DNA of 64,000 bases from Viola odorata. Lineage: Eukaryota; Streptophyta; Magnoliopsida; Malpighiales; Violaceae. Made by a program: the position numbers and the translations under genes. The notes below the pieces were generated by a model that saw nothing but the letters and a program-made list of their open reading frames with translations, ran no database searches and was not told the DNA's origin. This document shows, one piece after another, positions 9,851 through 23,107 of the stretch. The stretch is from contig OY829542.1 in the NCBI GenBank assembly GCA_963691705.1, forward strand, positions 50,385,002 to 50,449,001. The letters are read 5' to 3'. Each line of letters starts with the position of its first letter. The stretch's first letter is position 1.

Positions 9851-12800
9851 AAAAATAATTTTTTTTTATTTCTAAATAAACAAGAAATGAAAAGAGCATA
9901 TAATTTTTCAGACTCAATTTTGAGGTGATTAGAAAAAGAGTGTGCACCATCCTAACGGTTAATACTTTTCCAATCTTGTCAAGAAGTTTCCTACAAAATT
10001 TGAGAGTGATCTAATGATTAGATCAAAAATTGTATTAATTTTAAGTTTGAAGTAAGGAAAAAACCAATAAACCAAGTTAGTTGAACCGTAAGATGAGACT
10101 CGATACACGCAACTTATTGGTTGAACTGGTCGGCTCAGCATTTTTTACCAGTTCAATCGAGATTTAATTTTTGACCTGAATCAGATCAAAAATTCAAATG
10201 GTCTCTAATTTTACCGGTAAAATTGACCGATCCAATCCAATTTTTTCAACGATGATTATATTTGACCCTTATCTCTAGGATCCTTATCCTATGGCATGTA
10301 TAAATGTTTTGTAAACTACAAACCTTCCTAGATAATTACTTTTTCTTTCTTAGTAGTTAAATAGATCCACACATCTGTAGTCTTTAGTTATTAAGGTATT
10401 TAGTCATTCAAATAAAGGTGTAGGTTCTTTAATAAATATATATTTTTTAGTTTGTTTGTGTTTGGTTTCAAAATAAGATGTGGCTTTTGTTGTTATTCTT
10501 TGAAATTTTATACTAATGGTGTTTTCTCACCAATGGAGCATGGTAGTGCGGTATGTATCTCGTTCGACTCTAGTGATTTACGGCTTGTCTTTGAACATCA
10601 TTGCTTTATACATTTTTTATAACACATTTTTCAAATTCTATCTTAATAACTACTGATAGACAATGAAAAAGTGAATATAAATTTACCTAATCAATTTATT
10701 CTAATACACCCTTTGATTAGATAAGTGTCTGTTGTTATCCAAAATCTCACTAGTGAATAAATGTTTTTTCCTTATATATTACTTTTATATATACGTGTTT
10801 TGATTTATATCTTAATATAAAAGAGGTTTACTTATGAGAAATTCATACAAATTATACATAATAGATAAATGTGTATGTTGTTATCCAAAACCTCACTTGT
10901 CATTTTCCTCGTTATAGATTATCTCTTTTTGTATATTTTTTATATACACGTTCTTCCTTTTTTTGTTATAGATATATACACATTCTTTGTATGTGCACAT
11001 AAGCACGTCCGTTGATATATCTTAATAAGGCTCACTAATGAGAAATTCATGTACATTAAACATAATCAACTTATTCATATAATAAACAGTATTTACCAAT
11101 AAAAAATTCATATAAATTATACCTAATCAATTTATTCTTAAAATGCGTTTTAATTGGATAAGTACGTTCATTATAATCCAACACTCAATCATTTATTGTT
11201 GGATTTTAATGAACGTACTTATCTAATTAACGCGTTGTGTTGGATTGAATGTACTTATCTATTTAAAACGCGTCAAAATAAATCTCTCATTGTGTACCGA
11301 TTTGCTTCCATAAAAATTCAATAAATCTTTTGAACCTTAGAAATAGCATTTTGCCATTTGCCTATAAATTTGGCTCATAACTCTACCTCCTTTTCATTGC
11401 AAAACTTAATATGTTTTTTTGTTGTTGTTTGCAATGGCTTTTGATGTTAGTTCTTTGTTCCCCTTACCACCCCTATTTTGCATTGAATTATTATTTTGAC
11501 TTTGCTTCCAATAAATCAATAATGTCCCTTCTAAGGACTATTAAAGTTAAAAAATAATATTGGGGAATAAACATTCTATATGATTGTCTTCTTCCCATCA
11601 CATTTTTCTCAATTGAAGCCTATTTATACACCCAAAAGGTATTAAATATAATTGTTGTTCAATATTGTTGCTCTAAATATTTGTTCAAAAAAAAAACTTA
11701 AAGGTATTAAGTTATGAAAACTAATTATTTTTAAAATTTAAATAAAAAGTAAAAAATGTTGGATGTGTAAAAAAATAAAAAATGAAAACTAATCACTTAC
11801 ATTAATTAGTGCATTGATTTTTTAAAATTTACATATCATGACTTGGATTTAATTTTGCTTTTCATTTATAAGCAGCAAAGCATTTTTGTACATGCTTATG
11901 CTCAATCGAGACTAAATTTATCGGCATCTAAAGTTGAGTTTGCCAAGCTATGCAAGCACTTGGGTCAACAAGAACTTGAAATTATTGGTTGGTGGCTGGT
12001 AACTCACAAGCCAGCAATTAATATCTTCTCTGAGGTAGGTATGTTTATGTGAGATCTTATGTTTTACCTTTTGTGTTATTAAATTTATTCAATATTGTTT
12101 TTTTTTTTACGTGAGGGTAATACTCAAATTCGAGACTTTATTTCGTAGACATATTATCATTGTTGTTGTTCTGCCAACTTAGAGGTATGTATAGTCTTTT
12201 TCATTCTATTGGAATTTATTTTTTTGTTTTAAACTTCCATTTGTTGTGTTTCAAATAAATGGAAGTTTTGGAAAAAAATGTTTTCAATTGATTTTTTATA
12301 TTCTATATTTATTTAACTTGGTCTCTCCAATTATTTTGGTCAAACTCCACTATTTTATATATTTTTATTAAAAAAAAACTTGCTTATAAAAGCATTTCAA
12401 CATTTCCATCCTAGAAAAATATCACATGTATGCAACATTTTTCATCTTTCCTTCTTTGCTATCCAAATGAAGAAAGTTACTTTATTTTCCCTTTTTCTCT
12501 TCAATTCCTAAAGAACCAAAGTGTTTTGTCTTTCTTTCTTTTTTAAGGGTCAAAAGGCAACCAATCAATTTAGAAGTTGGTAATAATACAATACAATTTT
12601 AATGATAATTATTAGCATTAAAGGTTAACACTATAGACTGAGATCCGATTTGTTTATCTTAAAAATTAAGGAATTGAACTTTTTTATGTAATTATATTAT
12701 TTAAATATTAAATACCATAACTTCTCTATTCTTATAACATAAAATACCGGTAAAAGCTTTTTGCACTTATGATAGGTAGTTTGGTATCTTTAAGTTTTTT

Positions 12801-12916
12801 TTGTTTTTTTTCATATTCTCTCAAGATATAACATGGAACAATCATATCATACTAAGCAAGGGTCCAGAGTCAAATTTTCTGCCTCAATTGTGCCTGTAAT
12901 AGCCTCTTTTTTTCTT
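9851..12916. other. AT-rich spacer with degenerate repeats
   Basis: No gene recognised. 10,660-11,280 repeats a degenerate theme (GAGAAATTCATACAAATTATACATAATC and variants) several times and ends in the hairpin at 11,144-11,234. An open frame at 11,843-12,052 (69 residues) matches nothing I know. 9,940-10,260 resembles 47,250-47,490 in wording (GGTTGAACTGG..ACCAGTTCAA), suggesting a shared old repeat. Confidence 0.45.
11144..11234. repeat. Long inverted repeat / hairpin
   Basis: Arms at 11,144-11,183 and 11,197-11,234 are nearly complementary over almost 40 bases around a 13-base loop. The core of each arm contains AAGTACGTTCATT or its complement. It could be a decayed foldback transposon or a transcribed hairpin. 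A third partial copy of the motif follows at 11,239-11,275. Confidence 0.75.
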
Positions 12917-13399
12917 CTAAGAAAAATAAACAAATGAGGCCTTAATGGTATGTGGCATCCTTAAATAGAACAAAGGTGTCCTTCCCAAATTGGGGAGACA
13001 AAATACCTTAAAAACCTTATAAGAAATTTGACAAAATTCCAGTATACAATGGCAATCCTGTCTTTCTAATTCTACAGACACTGCTGCTGTCCATAGTCTT
13101 CCATGTATACAAACATACACCGTACCGCACTCTCCACAATTCAGCTTTCTCAAAATAGTGGAAAAACCAGCAAAAATGAAAGCACCAATGGATGATACAC
13201 CCGTCCCATACATGAAGCCAAACCCATTATAATTAGAGGGCAAGAGACAGAAAAAACAATAGAAACCCAGAAAGTGCATTTTATGGTCAAAAATTAGAAT
13301 CCAAAATTGTTCCTTTAGTACCATCGGCTTGCATGCACACACACAACACTCTGCAAAGAGTTTACCTTCCTGAGTTGTAAGCAAAAGCAGACCAATCAT
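12917..13399 (-). CDS. Unrecognised 160-codon ORF upstream of PDS5C, divergent
   Basis: A single open frame of 160 codons, unusually long for AT-rich spacer, ends 159 bases before the PDS5C start codon and runs away from it. It has a possible membrane segment around GVSSIGAFIFAGFSTIL and many Cys residues (13 or so), including the pair CGEC. I recognise no family. It could be a small unknown gene sharing the PDS5C promoter, a gene fragment, or chance. No intron signals were assigned. Confidence 0.25.
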   Translation of the reverse strand: MIGLLLLTTQEGKLFAECCVCACKPMVLKEQFWILIFDHKMHFLGFYCFFCLLPSNYNGFGFMYGTGVSSIGAFIFAGFSTILRKLNCGECGTVYVCIHGRLWTAAVSVELERQDCHCILEFCQISYKVFKVFCLPNLGRTPLFYLRMPHTIKASFVYFS

Positions 13400-13557
13400 A
13401 GATTCTTTGGTCCGTTGTGTGTTAAGTGAGAGAGTTTGTGAGGTGGGTTTCTGTGCAAAGCTGGTAAAAGCTCAAAACTTTGTAGAGAAAGTTACAGTCT
13501 TTAGAGGGTTTTAGGGCGTGGGGGTTTGTAGGATTTTGGGGTTAAGAGAGTGTGGAA
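13400..13557 (+). promoter_or_regulatory. Presumed promoter and 5' UTR of the PDS5C gene
   Basis: This stretch directly precedes the start codon and is G-rich on the plus strand (GGGCGTGGGGG), with no in-frame ATG. No TATA box is obvious. The transcription start was not located. Confidence 0.35.
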
Positions 13558-16500
13558 ATGGCTGTTAATGAGGTTGAGCTTGCGGGGCAGCTTAAGGAGG
13601 CTGGGAATAAGCTCTTAAACCCTCCATCATCTGTCAGCGACCTTCTTGCCATGCTTGATGTATATTCCTCTTTTTTCCTCCCTCTCTGTGTCTAAATGGT
13701 TGCGTTTAGTTAGATTGTTGTAGTTTGTATTTTCTTTTTCTGAATTGGGAAGTTGAATCTGTATTCTTTGTTGATTAATTTTTGTAGGGCACCACTTGTT
13801 GCCTATACCTGTGTCTGTGTACCCATGTTCTGGTTTTGTTGGGTGACTTGTATTACATTTTCATTTATGCTTCAATTTGTTGTTATTTGAATGATTTTCC
13901 CATGTTAATGGGCTTTCTTCTATCCAGACCTCTTGTTTTTCATACATAACCTCATTTATTGTGTATGCTTTTGAATATTAGTTGATTGTGCATTCAATCT
14001 TCTGGAATGCTGCACTTGGATCAGTTAATGTGGCTAAAAGTTGTTGAGTTTTGGTTTTATTAAGCTTTTCATTTCATGATTTGTTAGTAGTCATCTATAG
14101 GAGGGGTAACGGGTAGTGATGTCTGCTTGCTGTTTGCCAATCAAAGTTCTGAGAGGATGTTCAAATTAGATGGAGGGTATGTGCTGCTTACCGTTGTTGG
14201 GGCGGACAATTTGTCTGAGTTGATTTTTACTGGCAATCTTAAACCTGGATCTTATCTTCATCCAAAAGAAATTTTAGATAATTTTCTGACTACAGCTTGC
14301 TTTGGAAAGGGTTCTCATGCTCCTTAGATGATGCGGACAATGTATCCACTGCGTACTTGGCATGCCTAAGATACTTTTATAGCAATTCCGTGCTACATTC
14401 TCATTACTTCATGGAAATTTTACCTGTGACAACATTTTTTCCTGCACGGTTTACATCTGTCTCAACTGGATTCATCCTTTTTTGTTGATTCTGTTTTCCA
14501 GGATTTGGGACATTTGCTCATAAATGTGGAGCAAGCACCATCAAGATCAATGCAAGATGCTCTTCTACTGCCAATGAAGGCATTGATCTCTACTGCTCTT
14601 TTGAGGCATGAGGATGCAGATGTAAAGCTTTCAGTCACATCATGCATCAGTGAAATCACAAGGATAACGGCCCCTGATGCACCTTATAATGATGACCTAA
14701 TGAAGGTGCTTGCAGCTGCTAAAAGCAGTCTTCCCTATTTTGCAAGCGATCTGTGCTAAGTCATCAAATAGAAAATATGTACTTAATTTTGGGGTTTTTT
14801 ATGTGACCTGCTTTTCCTATGGTAAACAGGAAATCTTTCAGTTGACAGTAGCAGCTTTTGAGAAATTGTCTCATGTCTCTGGTCGTGCTTATGTGAAGGC
14901 AGTTTCAGTCCTTGAAACTGTTGCAAAAGTCAGGTCCTGCTTGGTGATGTTGGACCTTGAATTGGACGAGCTTATTGTTGTAATGTTCAAGCACTTTCTT
15001 AAAGTCATCAGGTTAGAGCCTTCTCGATAACTCTTACTGCTCATTTTGGTGTCTTTGCCTGTATGGAGCTTATTTTTCATTTTAAGAGGTTATGTTCTGA
15101 GTCTGTTTGAAGAATGCTACTCTTGATATTTTCAGGCTCATAGAATTAAGTTGTGTTAGACAGAGTTTTGAATTCTCTTAAATAGCTGCTATTGTTTTAG
15201 TTTTTCCTCCAAGCAAACATATAAGCATTCTACTGTTTTCTGCCAATGCATTTTTCTGTAAGCTAAAACTTAATTTGTATTCCAAGTAGGTCTAAGCATC
15301 TTTTAGTATTACAGATTTGATGAGGAAAAAATTCTAGATGGTGTTATAAGTTGATGAGGAACAGTAGGGAGAAATTATGTGATTTGCAAGCCAAGCATAG
15401 TGGTGCTTCTTTGCAACTTGATTGTTAGACATGCCATCATCACAGATGCAATATGGAGTGAAAAGAAGCACGTAACTAATTGATTTCTTGAGGCAATCAG
15501 AAAAAAAGGAAATGGTTTACTGTTTTTGAAAAGAGAGGAATAAATGAGAGAATAATGGAGTTATATTATCTATTGCGTTAACTGAAGTTAAACAATTTGG
15601 GATTGTACTGGAAGAAATTTGGAAGTTAGATTTCGTGACACTGTGCATTGTTGTATTTTGGATTCATTTTGTCACCCTGTCTGTGTGAGATAATGAAATG
15701 TATTGGTATGGCTAGCAAGCAAAGTTGGAAGAGTACCCTGTGGGTATCTTAGAGAGGCTTATATCCTCGGGTCTTATTGGCCAGATTTGAACTGCAAAAT
15801 TATTAATGGAGTGGCATGATCTTAAATCTTTATATTTTGTTTTCATTTTCATTTAAATGTCCATTTCTTTCTTGTCTGTTATCAACAATTGCTGGCTTTA
15901 TATTCCTCAACTTAGGTCCAACCATCTACACACCGTGACTTTGGCCATGGAGACTATAATGACGCTCGTCATATCAGAAAGTGAAGATTTATCAGTAGAT
16001 CTTCTAACCACACTTTTAGCAAGTGTGAGAAAGCAAAATCAGGTATGTCTTGTTCTCATTCTCCCTCTGTTTAATCACAACTTTGGTGTGTTTCTATGAG
16101 ATATGTTCTCATTCTTGCCATGCTCCAGAGAGTTTCTCCTATGGCGTGGAAGCTTGGAGAAAAAGTTATGACTAATTGTGCTGCTAAGCTCAAGCCCTAT
16201 CTCAAGGAAGCAGTGCAGTCCATAGGGATTGCTGAGGATGAATATGCTCCAATAGTTGCTTCAATATGCCAAGATGAATCCCCCAAGCATGATCAGGACA
16301 ATGATCCTAAAGAACAAATGGTATGCTTCTTCCATCTATAGCTGTCACATGTGAAATTTTCTCCAATTGGTGTTCGTATTGTGGTATTTTTTTTTTTTGG
16401 TGACCTCCAGCATTTTGACCAACTTGGTTAGTCATGTTTTTAAGGAGAAGACATCCTTCAGTGTAAGCTTGTGTCATTGGCTTTGTGGATCATATGGGTC

Positions 16501-19500
16501 TCTTTGTGTATGATAAGCTGTTTGACCATTTCTCTTTGGGTAGAGGAGTGGCTTATTTGCTTTATAATGTGTTGTTTCTTCTCAATGAGAGTGTATGCTA
16601 CTACTTTAATGAGTCATTTTTCCTCTGGATCTCTAGTACCTCAATCAGAAGCTATTTTTGGCTTCTTTCGTTTGCTAAACACAACTCCAAAATTCTTGCC
16701 CCTCAGTCACAAGTTTTTTGAAACACTAAAATTATAACAGAGGGAAAGAAAAGTGCTGTGCTGTTGGTTTTTTCGAGGGAGGATGCTATATTTTCTTTGC
16801 TAGTAGATATTTTGCTACACACCTGGATAAAATCTTTATCATTTCACCAAAAAACTCTCTTATACGGAATTATTTTGGTGTCTATGAGTACTATCATTTT
16901 GATATGTGATGGAGGATTATTAATAATTGAACTGATACGTGGTTCTTGACTGTATTATACTTGCCTTGGTTGTGAGTTTCCCATTCAACGCGTAGTGTTT
17001 CTGCTAGAATCGGCCTCTATTCGCTTTTGAACTTCATGTATACTTTTTGGTGACATCTTTAATCTTCATTGTCCAAAAGGACTCAAGAAAAGTTGAATGC
17101 AAGAGGTGATTTGATAGACACAAGTTGAAGAAAAAACTGTAGAAAATTTGATGTGAAAATACTTACCGCCATTATATGATTAGTGGGAACTGAGTGATAT
17201 GTCTTGAAGGACATCTATCGTGCAACATTCCATAACTGGTATCTGCATGCATAGGAAGTAAGAAATTGTTATCTGAATCTCATCTGAACGTGAAACACCA
17301 AGGTATAATGATGTAATACTTTTAACCATAAACAGGTAGTTGTCAGGTAGAGGTGAGAAGGAATGCTGGTGTATGCTTTTCTCTGTTGTAGTTTTTACCT
17401 ATTTTTTGGTATAGAGGTTAAGTATGTTCTGAGAGGATGTAATTCTAATACCTAGTAAATTCAATTTATGTTTTGTCAGGTGAATATGACTGAGAAGCAT
17501 TCAGGAGATGCTGCCTGTCCTGGAGAAGTTTGCCAACAGGAGGATGTTGCTCCCAAGCCTGCAGCAAGTGGAAAAAATGCATCTGCTGGAATTGCTGGTA
17601 CTATCATAAGCAACAACTCATCAAAAACATTGGAGCGTTGTTCCGTTACTGAAAACAGAAACGAAGTCCAGCTGGTGAAGGAGGAACAAACTGTTCCTCG
17701 GAAAAGGGACTGGAAACCTAACTTTTTGATGAACCCAGACGAAGGCTATTATCATTCCTGGAATTGGATAGAGCGAAAACGTGGAAAAGCTCGCCAAAAG
17801 GGAAAGCCTGATGAGAAGGAGATTAATGATTCACCAGTGGGAAATCCAGAATCTAGGAAAGCATCTCGGTCATCACCAAAAGCAGGTCTAGGCTCTACCT
17901 CTTCTCTATCTCCAAAAGGAAGCCTCCCTAGTGGAAGTCTTACTAAAGGAGGCTTGGCAAAGAGAAAAAAGAGCCCCATCCATCAAGGTGGTGATAGTAG
18001 TCCTCCATCAAAGTCAAGGCGAAGGACCTTGACAGGTCATGTTGAGGAGAAAGTTCCACAATCTGGTGATGCCAATCTGATGAATCAATCTGAAGAAAGA
18101 TCGAAGTCAGAACAAAAGCAACCAAAGCGATCACGAAAGTCTAGATCTGCCAATAAGACTGCTGAGGAGAGTGCTCCAGATTCTGAAAATGAAACAATTG
18201 AGATAAAACCTTCAGTTCTGAGTGGACCTAAGGAAGCGCCTGCAACTCACTCGGTTGGGGTTGGATTTAGAAGCAAGGGTAGGGATAGGTCATCCATTGA
18301 AGAAATTAAGAAAAGGAGTTCAGGGAGAACTATTCCTGATAAGAGTCTTACTGAAGCATCTGCCATTAAGGTATGAAACGAATAGTATCGCGTTCTTTAG
18401 TTACTTTCACTGGTATTTATCCTTGATATACAAAGCTCTTATTATCTTTTCTGATCACCAATTGTACAGAAAGCTAACCTGGATGAAACTCCTAAACCAA
18501 AATTCACAAGGAATCGTCCTCCGAGTAATGAAGTGGTATTAATTCTTCATTTCTTATTATTGAGAGCTTGCATGTCATTAAAGGGACTCTAAAATGTTTC
18601 AATTATCTCTTTCTTGTCTGCCTTTTTGTCTTAAAACATTAATGATATACATGCACGTTTTTTCTTATGGATTAATTTAGTTTAATTGATACACCTAGAC
18701 TTGTCTAGATCTGTTTGGAGCATTTGAAAGTTTAACAATTGCCAAACAATGTTGGAATATGCTTGGAAGTCTTGCTATATTTATCACTTGCATGAGAAAG
18801 GTATCTGGGGGTCTAAATTTGAACTTCAAACGGTATCAAGAGTCAAGAACTCCCTCTTATGCTTAATCTTGCCTGTTTGGCTTATTGAATAAGACCTTCT
18901 TGTTCTTAAACTCTAAGATCCTAATAACATATTATGGGAGCTGCCTGGTATGCTATGTACTATTTTGTGTCAATCACTTTGCATGTTTCGTTCATATCTC
19001 AAGTACGGCGTACATATTGTGCTTCCTCTTACAGTAATTTTTGGTTGTTTCTTCCCACCAATTCAGGCTCTAGAAACCCCTGATTTTGGCAAGGACTTGA
19101 TTGGTAGCAGAATAAAGGTTTGGTGGCCTCTGGACAAAAGGTGAGATCCTTTAACTTCCTGTTTTATAGTATTTTTGTGTGCTACCTTTCACCATGGGTG
19201 AGAATGTCAATTTTCCCAGACATGCAAAGGTGGTCATGCTATGTTTGTTTTCTTAAATTAACATGGCCTATTAGATTTGATGGATGTCTATTGTGATTTG
19301 TTTGGATGATGTCTCCTCTATTTCTGGTCAAATTGAAGACTGATTAAAGAGATGGAGTTTTTGAAATCTTTCATTTTTGACATCTAGTATGTCCTTTGTT
19401 CCACAAAAATTCATTCTTAGATTCCAATGGCTGATGAGGCTTAATCCGGGAGAGAGATATTGAGAAACTGGTTGAAATAAAAATCATGCCAAATTATTTC

Positions 19501-21187
19501 TCTCGTGTGATGTATCATGTAACTGATATTAGAGGAGGTTTAAGGGAGTTAGTGGAGGTCATCAGATTTTTGCAAGGAACCCTCCATGTTATTGGTCTGC
19601 ACTCTCATATGCTGAAACTTGGTGTTATTGGCTGACTTGTGACTCTTGTGCTCTGTAGAAGGGGAAAAAATAGATGTTTTTTTTGTTTATTGTTTACTTT
19701 TAGCTTTTTGACTTGCTTGTTGTGGGGAGCTGAATCAATGCATGAAATCAGATCAGCCAACTGTTTATGCAAAAATCAAATAGCCTGGTGCTTTTCATGG
19801 CAAACTTCGATTATCCATTTTAACATGCACCTGATACCCTTGACTGAAATATTTGGCTTTCTATCTACTAGAGAAGTTTTGAATGTGCTAATTCTCTGCT
19901 TGTACTCAATCCTTTTTCTTTCCACGAGAACATCTCTTTGACAACTTTGTGCATGTGCTATCTTTTCTGCAGGTATTATCAAGGAGTTGTTCGTTCTTAT
20001 GACCCTATTAAAAGGAAACACAAGGTAGGTCGAATGCTGAATCCACTTATTACTACTTTTTTTCCACCCTTAGAAGCTAACTCACGTCAGATCACAACAA
20101 AGCTTCCCATCCTTTTTATTGACTTTTATGTGGTTCTGCAATTTGTTGGTCCTATTTACTTTTCCCTGATTGGGTAATTAGTGTTTCTGAATGCACACTC
20201 TTATTCAACCTCATACATCTTACCATATGCTAGATCATCTTCATTTCCGCATATTTGAGCTCTAAAATAACTCTATCGGTAACTTCTTGGCTTTAGGTGT
20301 CTTATGAAGATGGCGATGAGGAGAACCTGAATCTCCGAAAGCAACAGTGGCAACTAATTGATAATGGTGCTTTGGAGGATAAAGTGTGTCTTATTTCCTT
20401 GGTTTTTATTTTCTACTTGTCTTTTTGTGTTTGCTCAATTATTTCTTTCGGGAAATTCACTCCTTTTTTCTTGCCCTCTCGGTGCTATTGGACTATAGCA
20501 GGTGCAGAAGACCAGTCCTCCAACTTCATCTGACATGTAGGTTATTGCTTTTTCACTCCTTATTGCTTTTTCAGATGATCTTCATATGTGGCCATCAACC
20601 AAATTTTAGTTTAGAAGTTGACAACTGAAAATGATTCTGAAAAGTTTGTCTATGCTTCTTTATAACTCCATTTCATTTTGGCCTTCATGATGTCAGACTG
20701 CAGAAGGTAAAAGGAAAAACAAACTCAGAGCCACCCAAGAAACTGAAGGCCGACTCATCCTCGAAAAGGTTGGTTTGCTTACTCTCATTTGCTCAATTTA
20801 TCCTCTTTTATTTTTGGTCCACCCAGCTAGTGACTGATGGGATGGGGACTGTTTTGTAGGAGTGGAACTGAAAGCACTCCCCAGATTAAAGCTAGAAGAT
20901 CTAGGGGAAAATCTGCCAATGTTGGTATGTGCGACAAGCCTATTGCTGTCGACGAACTCGGAGACAGTAGTTTAGATGAAAAGGTTAACAAAAGAACTAG
21001 GAAAGTGAAGATCGAAGATCCAACAACTGACAACATGTTCGAGCAGGCACCACCAGAGATTGCAAGCCAACCTAATGATGGAAGTCCCAAAGCTGACTTT
21101 CGTGGTACGAATACTGATCAGCCACTGGCAGCAAGCGACGAGGGAAATCACCAAGTTGGTGATAACCGTATGGAAGAAAGCCCCTGA
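13558..21187 (+). CDS. PDS5C: PDS5 homolog C-type sister chromatid cohesion protein with Tudor domain
   Basis: Thirteen exons join in phase to 803 codons plus stop: 13558-13659, 14502-14705, 14830-15011, 15916-16042, 16129-16320, 17480-18370, 18470-18535, 19067-19140, 19973-20024, 20297-20383, 20502-20536, 20697-20768, 20860-21187. All have GT..AG borders. Residues 1-269 form the PDS5 HEAT-like N-terminus (LLRHEDADVKLSVTSCISEI, ITAPDAPYNDDLMK). Residues about 270-588 are basic and low in complexity, probably nuclear. Residues 599-651 are a Tudor domain (IGSRIKVWWPLDKRYYQG, then VSYEDGDEENL), a fold that commonly binds methylated residues. The basic tail ends EESP. PDS5 proteins regulate cohesin on chromosomes; the plant short C/D/E type has this layout. 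The start is the first ATG of the only open first exon. A paralogous 5' half lies at 61.9-63.5 kb. Confidence 0.9.
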
Positions 21188-22279
21188 ACTAGCTGGTGAA
21201 GGTGCATGGAAGGGCGGTAGTAAATGCTTCGGATTCAGATTAAACTCGATAGGAAGTCATTGTTAGAAAAGTAGTGATGTATAGCATGGATTAGGCTTGT
21301 AAGTTATTTGTTCAGTATTATAGGCCAAGCTCTAGTTTTGCCTTGATATTGATGTGTATAAATTAAGAGTTCAAACCCTGGAACCAGGTGGTGGTCTGGA
21401 CCTGTTCTTCCAAGATCACATTTTTGACAGGATCATGATCTGGTGGTGATGTTCTAAATCTAATTAATATGAGAAGTGCCTTTCTTGGGATACAATGTTG
21501 TGTTGTGTTAAAATTTACAATTTCACCTTATCCTTTCTGGTGTATTTTCTTTGTGGACTATATAGTTCGAGCATTCCTTTCTTGGTACAGAGTTTTAAGT
21601 GGAAACAAATGTACGATGAAACAAATGCTCACATAACCTTCCGCACCTAAAATCTCGAGTTCGAATCACAATATGTACTGAAAAAAGTTTTATATTGAAA
21701 TAGTTGAAAACAACAGTTTCACATAATTTTATAAAAAAATGAAAAACATTTAAGAAGAGAAAAACAGATAGTTATTGAAAATAATAAAATGCATGAATTT
21801 GAAGTTATTTCCTTTTCTTGAAGGTTATCCAACATTTAAAGGTCAATACTTTATATTTCTTTTTAATTAAGAATTTTAAAAGTCAAAAGATAATTGGGTA
21901 AATAAATATTTCTTTGGGTGATTGTTTTTGGCAAATAGATATAATCTTAAAGATTAATATATTTTTTACTTTTTACAATCCTATCTAAGGAAAATAAATG
22001 GTTTAAAGAAAAAACAATAATTAAAAGTTAGAGAAAAAAAATGATGTTTAAAAGAATATTAAAATTATACTAATAAAATTTAATCTAAATTATAATTTAG
22101 AAAATGACAACTATAATTAAAACCTCACATCCACTATTTACAAGCCGCGTCCGAAGACGAGAACAATATACAAAGCGAGCGAAAGATTAGTACTATAGTA
22201 GCATTGTTTTCTCAAGACCACTTTCTCTCATCCGCCGCCGCCTCCTCCTCCCAATCCCAACACCACCTTCTCCGCGCGC
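21188..22279. other. PDS5C 3' flank, AT-rich spacer
   Basis: The first 200-350 bases are probably 3' UTR. AAATCTCGAGTTCGAATCAC at 21,651-21,670 resembles a tRNA/SINE B box. 22,140-22,279 is GC-richer and CT-rich (CGCCGCCGCCTCCTCCTCC) like a 5' UTR, but no start codon context for a recognised protein follows. Confidence 0.4.
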
Positions 22280-22420
22280 CATTTTCATGTGTCATGTTGT
22301 TCAGTGATAATTTCTTCTCATACTAGAGATTGTTGTGAAGTTGTGTTCAAATCTGATTTTTACTGTAAATGATGCCGGAAGTGGAAAAGGACTTTTATTT
22401 TATGAGATTTAAAGACTGAT
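22280..22420 (+). repeat. Third, short copy of a block in the 1.7-kb repeats
   Basis: The roughly 140 bases starting CATTTTCATGTGTC match 30,709-30,850 and 40,416-40,558 closely (for example ATTGTTGTGAAG and GGAAGTGGAAA). The similarity ends abruptly on both sides. Confidence 0.8.
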
Positions 22421-23107
22421 GCCTGTAGGATCAGTGAAATTACTCTCAGATTCGTATATTATGGGCTTAAATGGATAATGAGATGCTCTTTTTTGATAGG
22501 TTGTGTCATTGCAATTTTTTATGATCCCTGATCGTCTTCCATATTAGAGTCAGTAAACTATAGAGTGCATAAGTTGATTCCTGTCACAGCCACAAGAAGT
22601 GGCTGTTTGGGATTCAAGATTGGGAGCCAAACCAACATTTTCAGGCTGAAAAATTGAGTTTTAGTGTTTGGCAAACTCCATTGGAGGTGCTGGTTCCCAA
22701 ATGTTCAGTTCCGTATCTCATGTTTCCTTCAATTTTTGGGCTGGTCCAATTTGGGGCAGCCTCCAATTCATCATTTCCAAAATGGACACGGGATGGAGGA
22801 TAAGAGTTTTTGGACAAAAATATCTAATGTATTCTTGGTTAATTACCAACCTACCATGTATATAACACACACACAAAAACTCTCACTCTCCTCATTCTCG
22901 TTCTCTTCATCTGAAATTAGGTTTTGCTCCTCCTCATTCTCCTCATCTTCGTCTCTTCATCGGTAAATGTTTTCTTTTCTCTTTCCTTGTTTTGCATCTT
23001 GTTTCCCATGCATTTAGGATTGAAGCTGGAATCTGATCTGATATGATATATCTGTATTGTCTTCCTTTCTCTTTTTTCCTCCTTCTGTGTTCTACTCTCT
23101 CTGACAG

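Noticed and set aside
11843..12052. 69-codon plus-strand frame
   Set aside because: Short, no recognisable motif, isolated in spacer.
16471..16949. Overlapping open frames in PDS5C intron 5
   Set aside because: No homology to PDS5, no splice borders in phase; intron sequence.
21651..21670. tRNA B-box-like GAGTTCGAATC
   Set aside because: No matching A box or foldable tRNA body.
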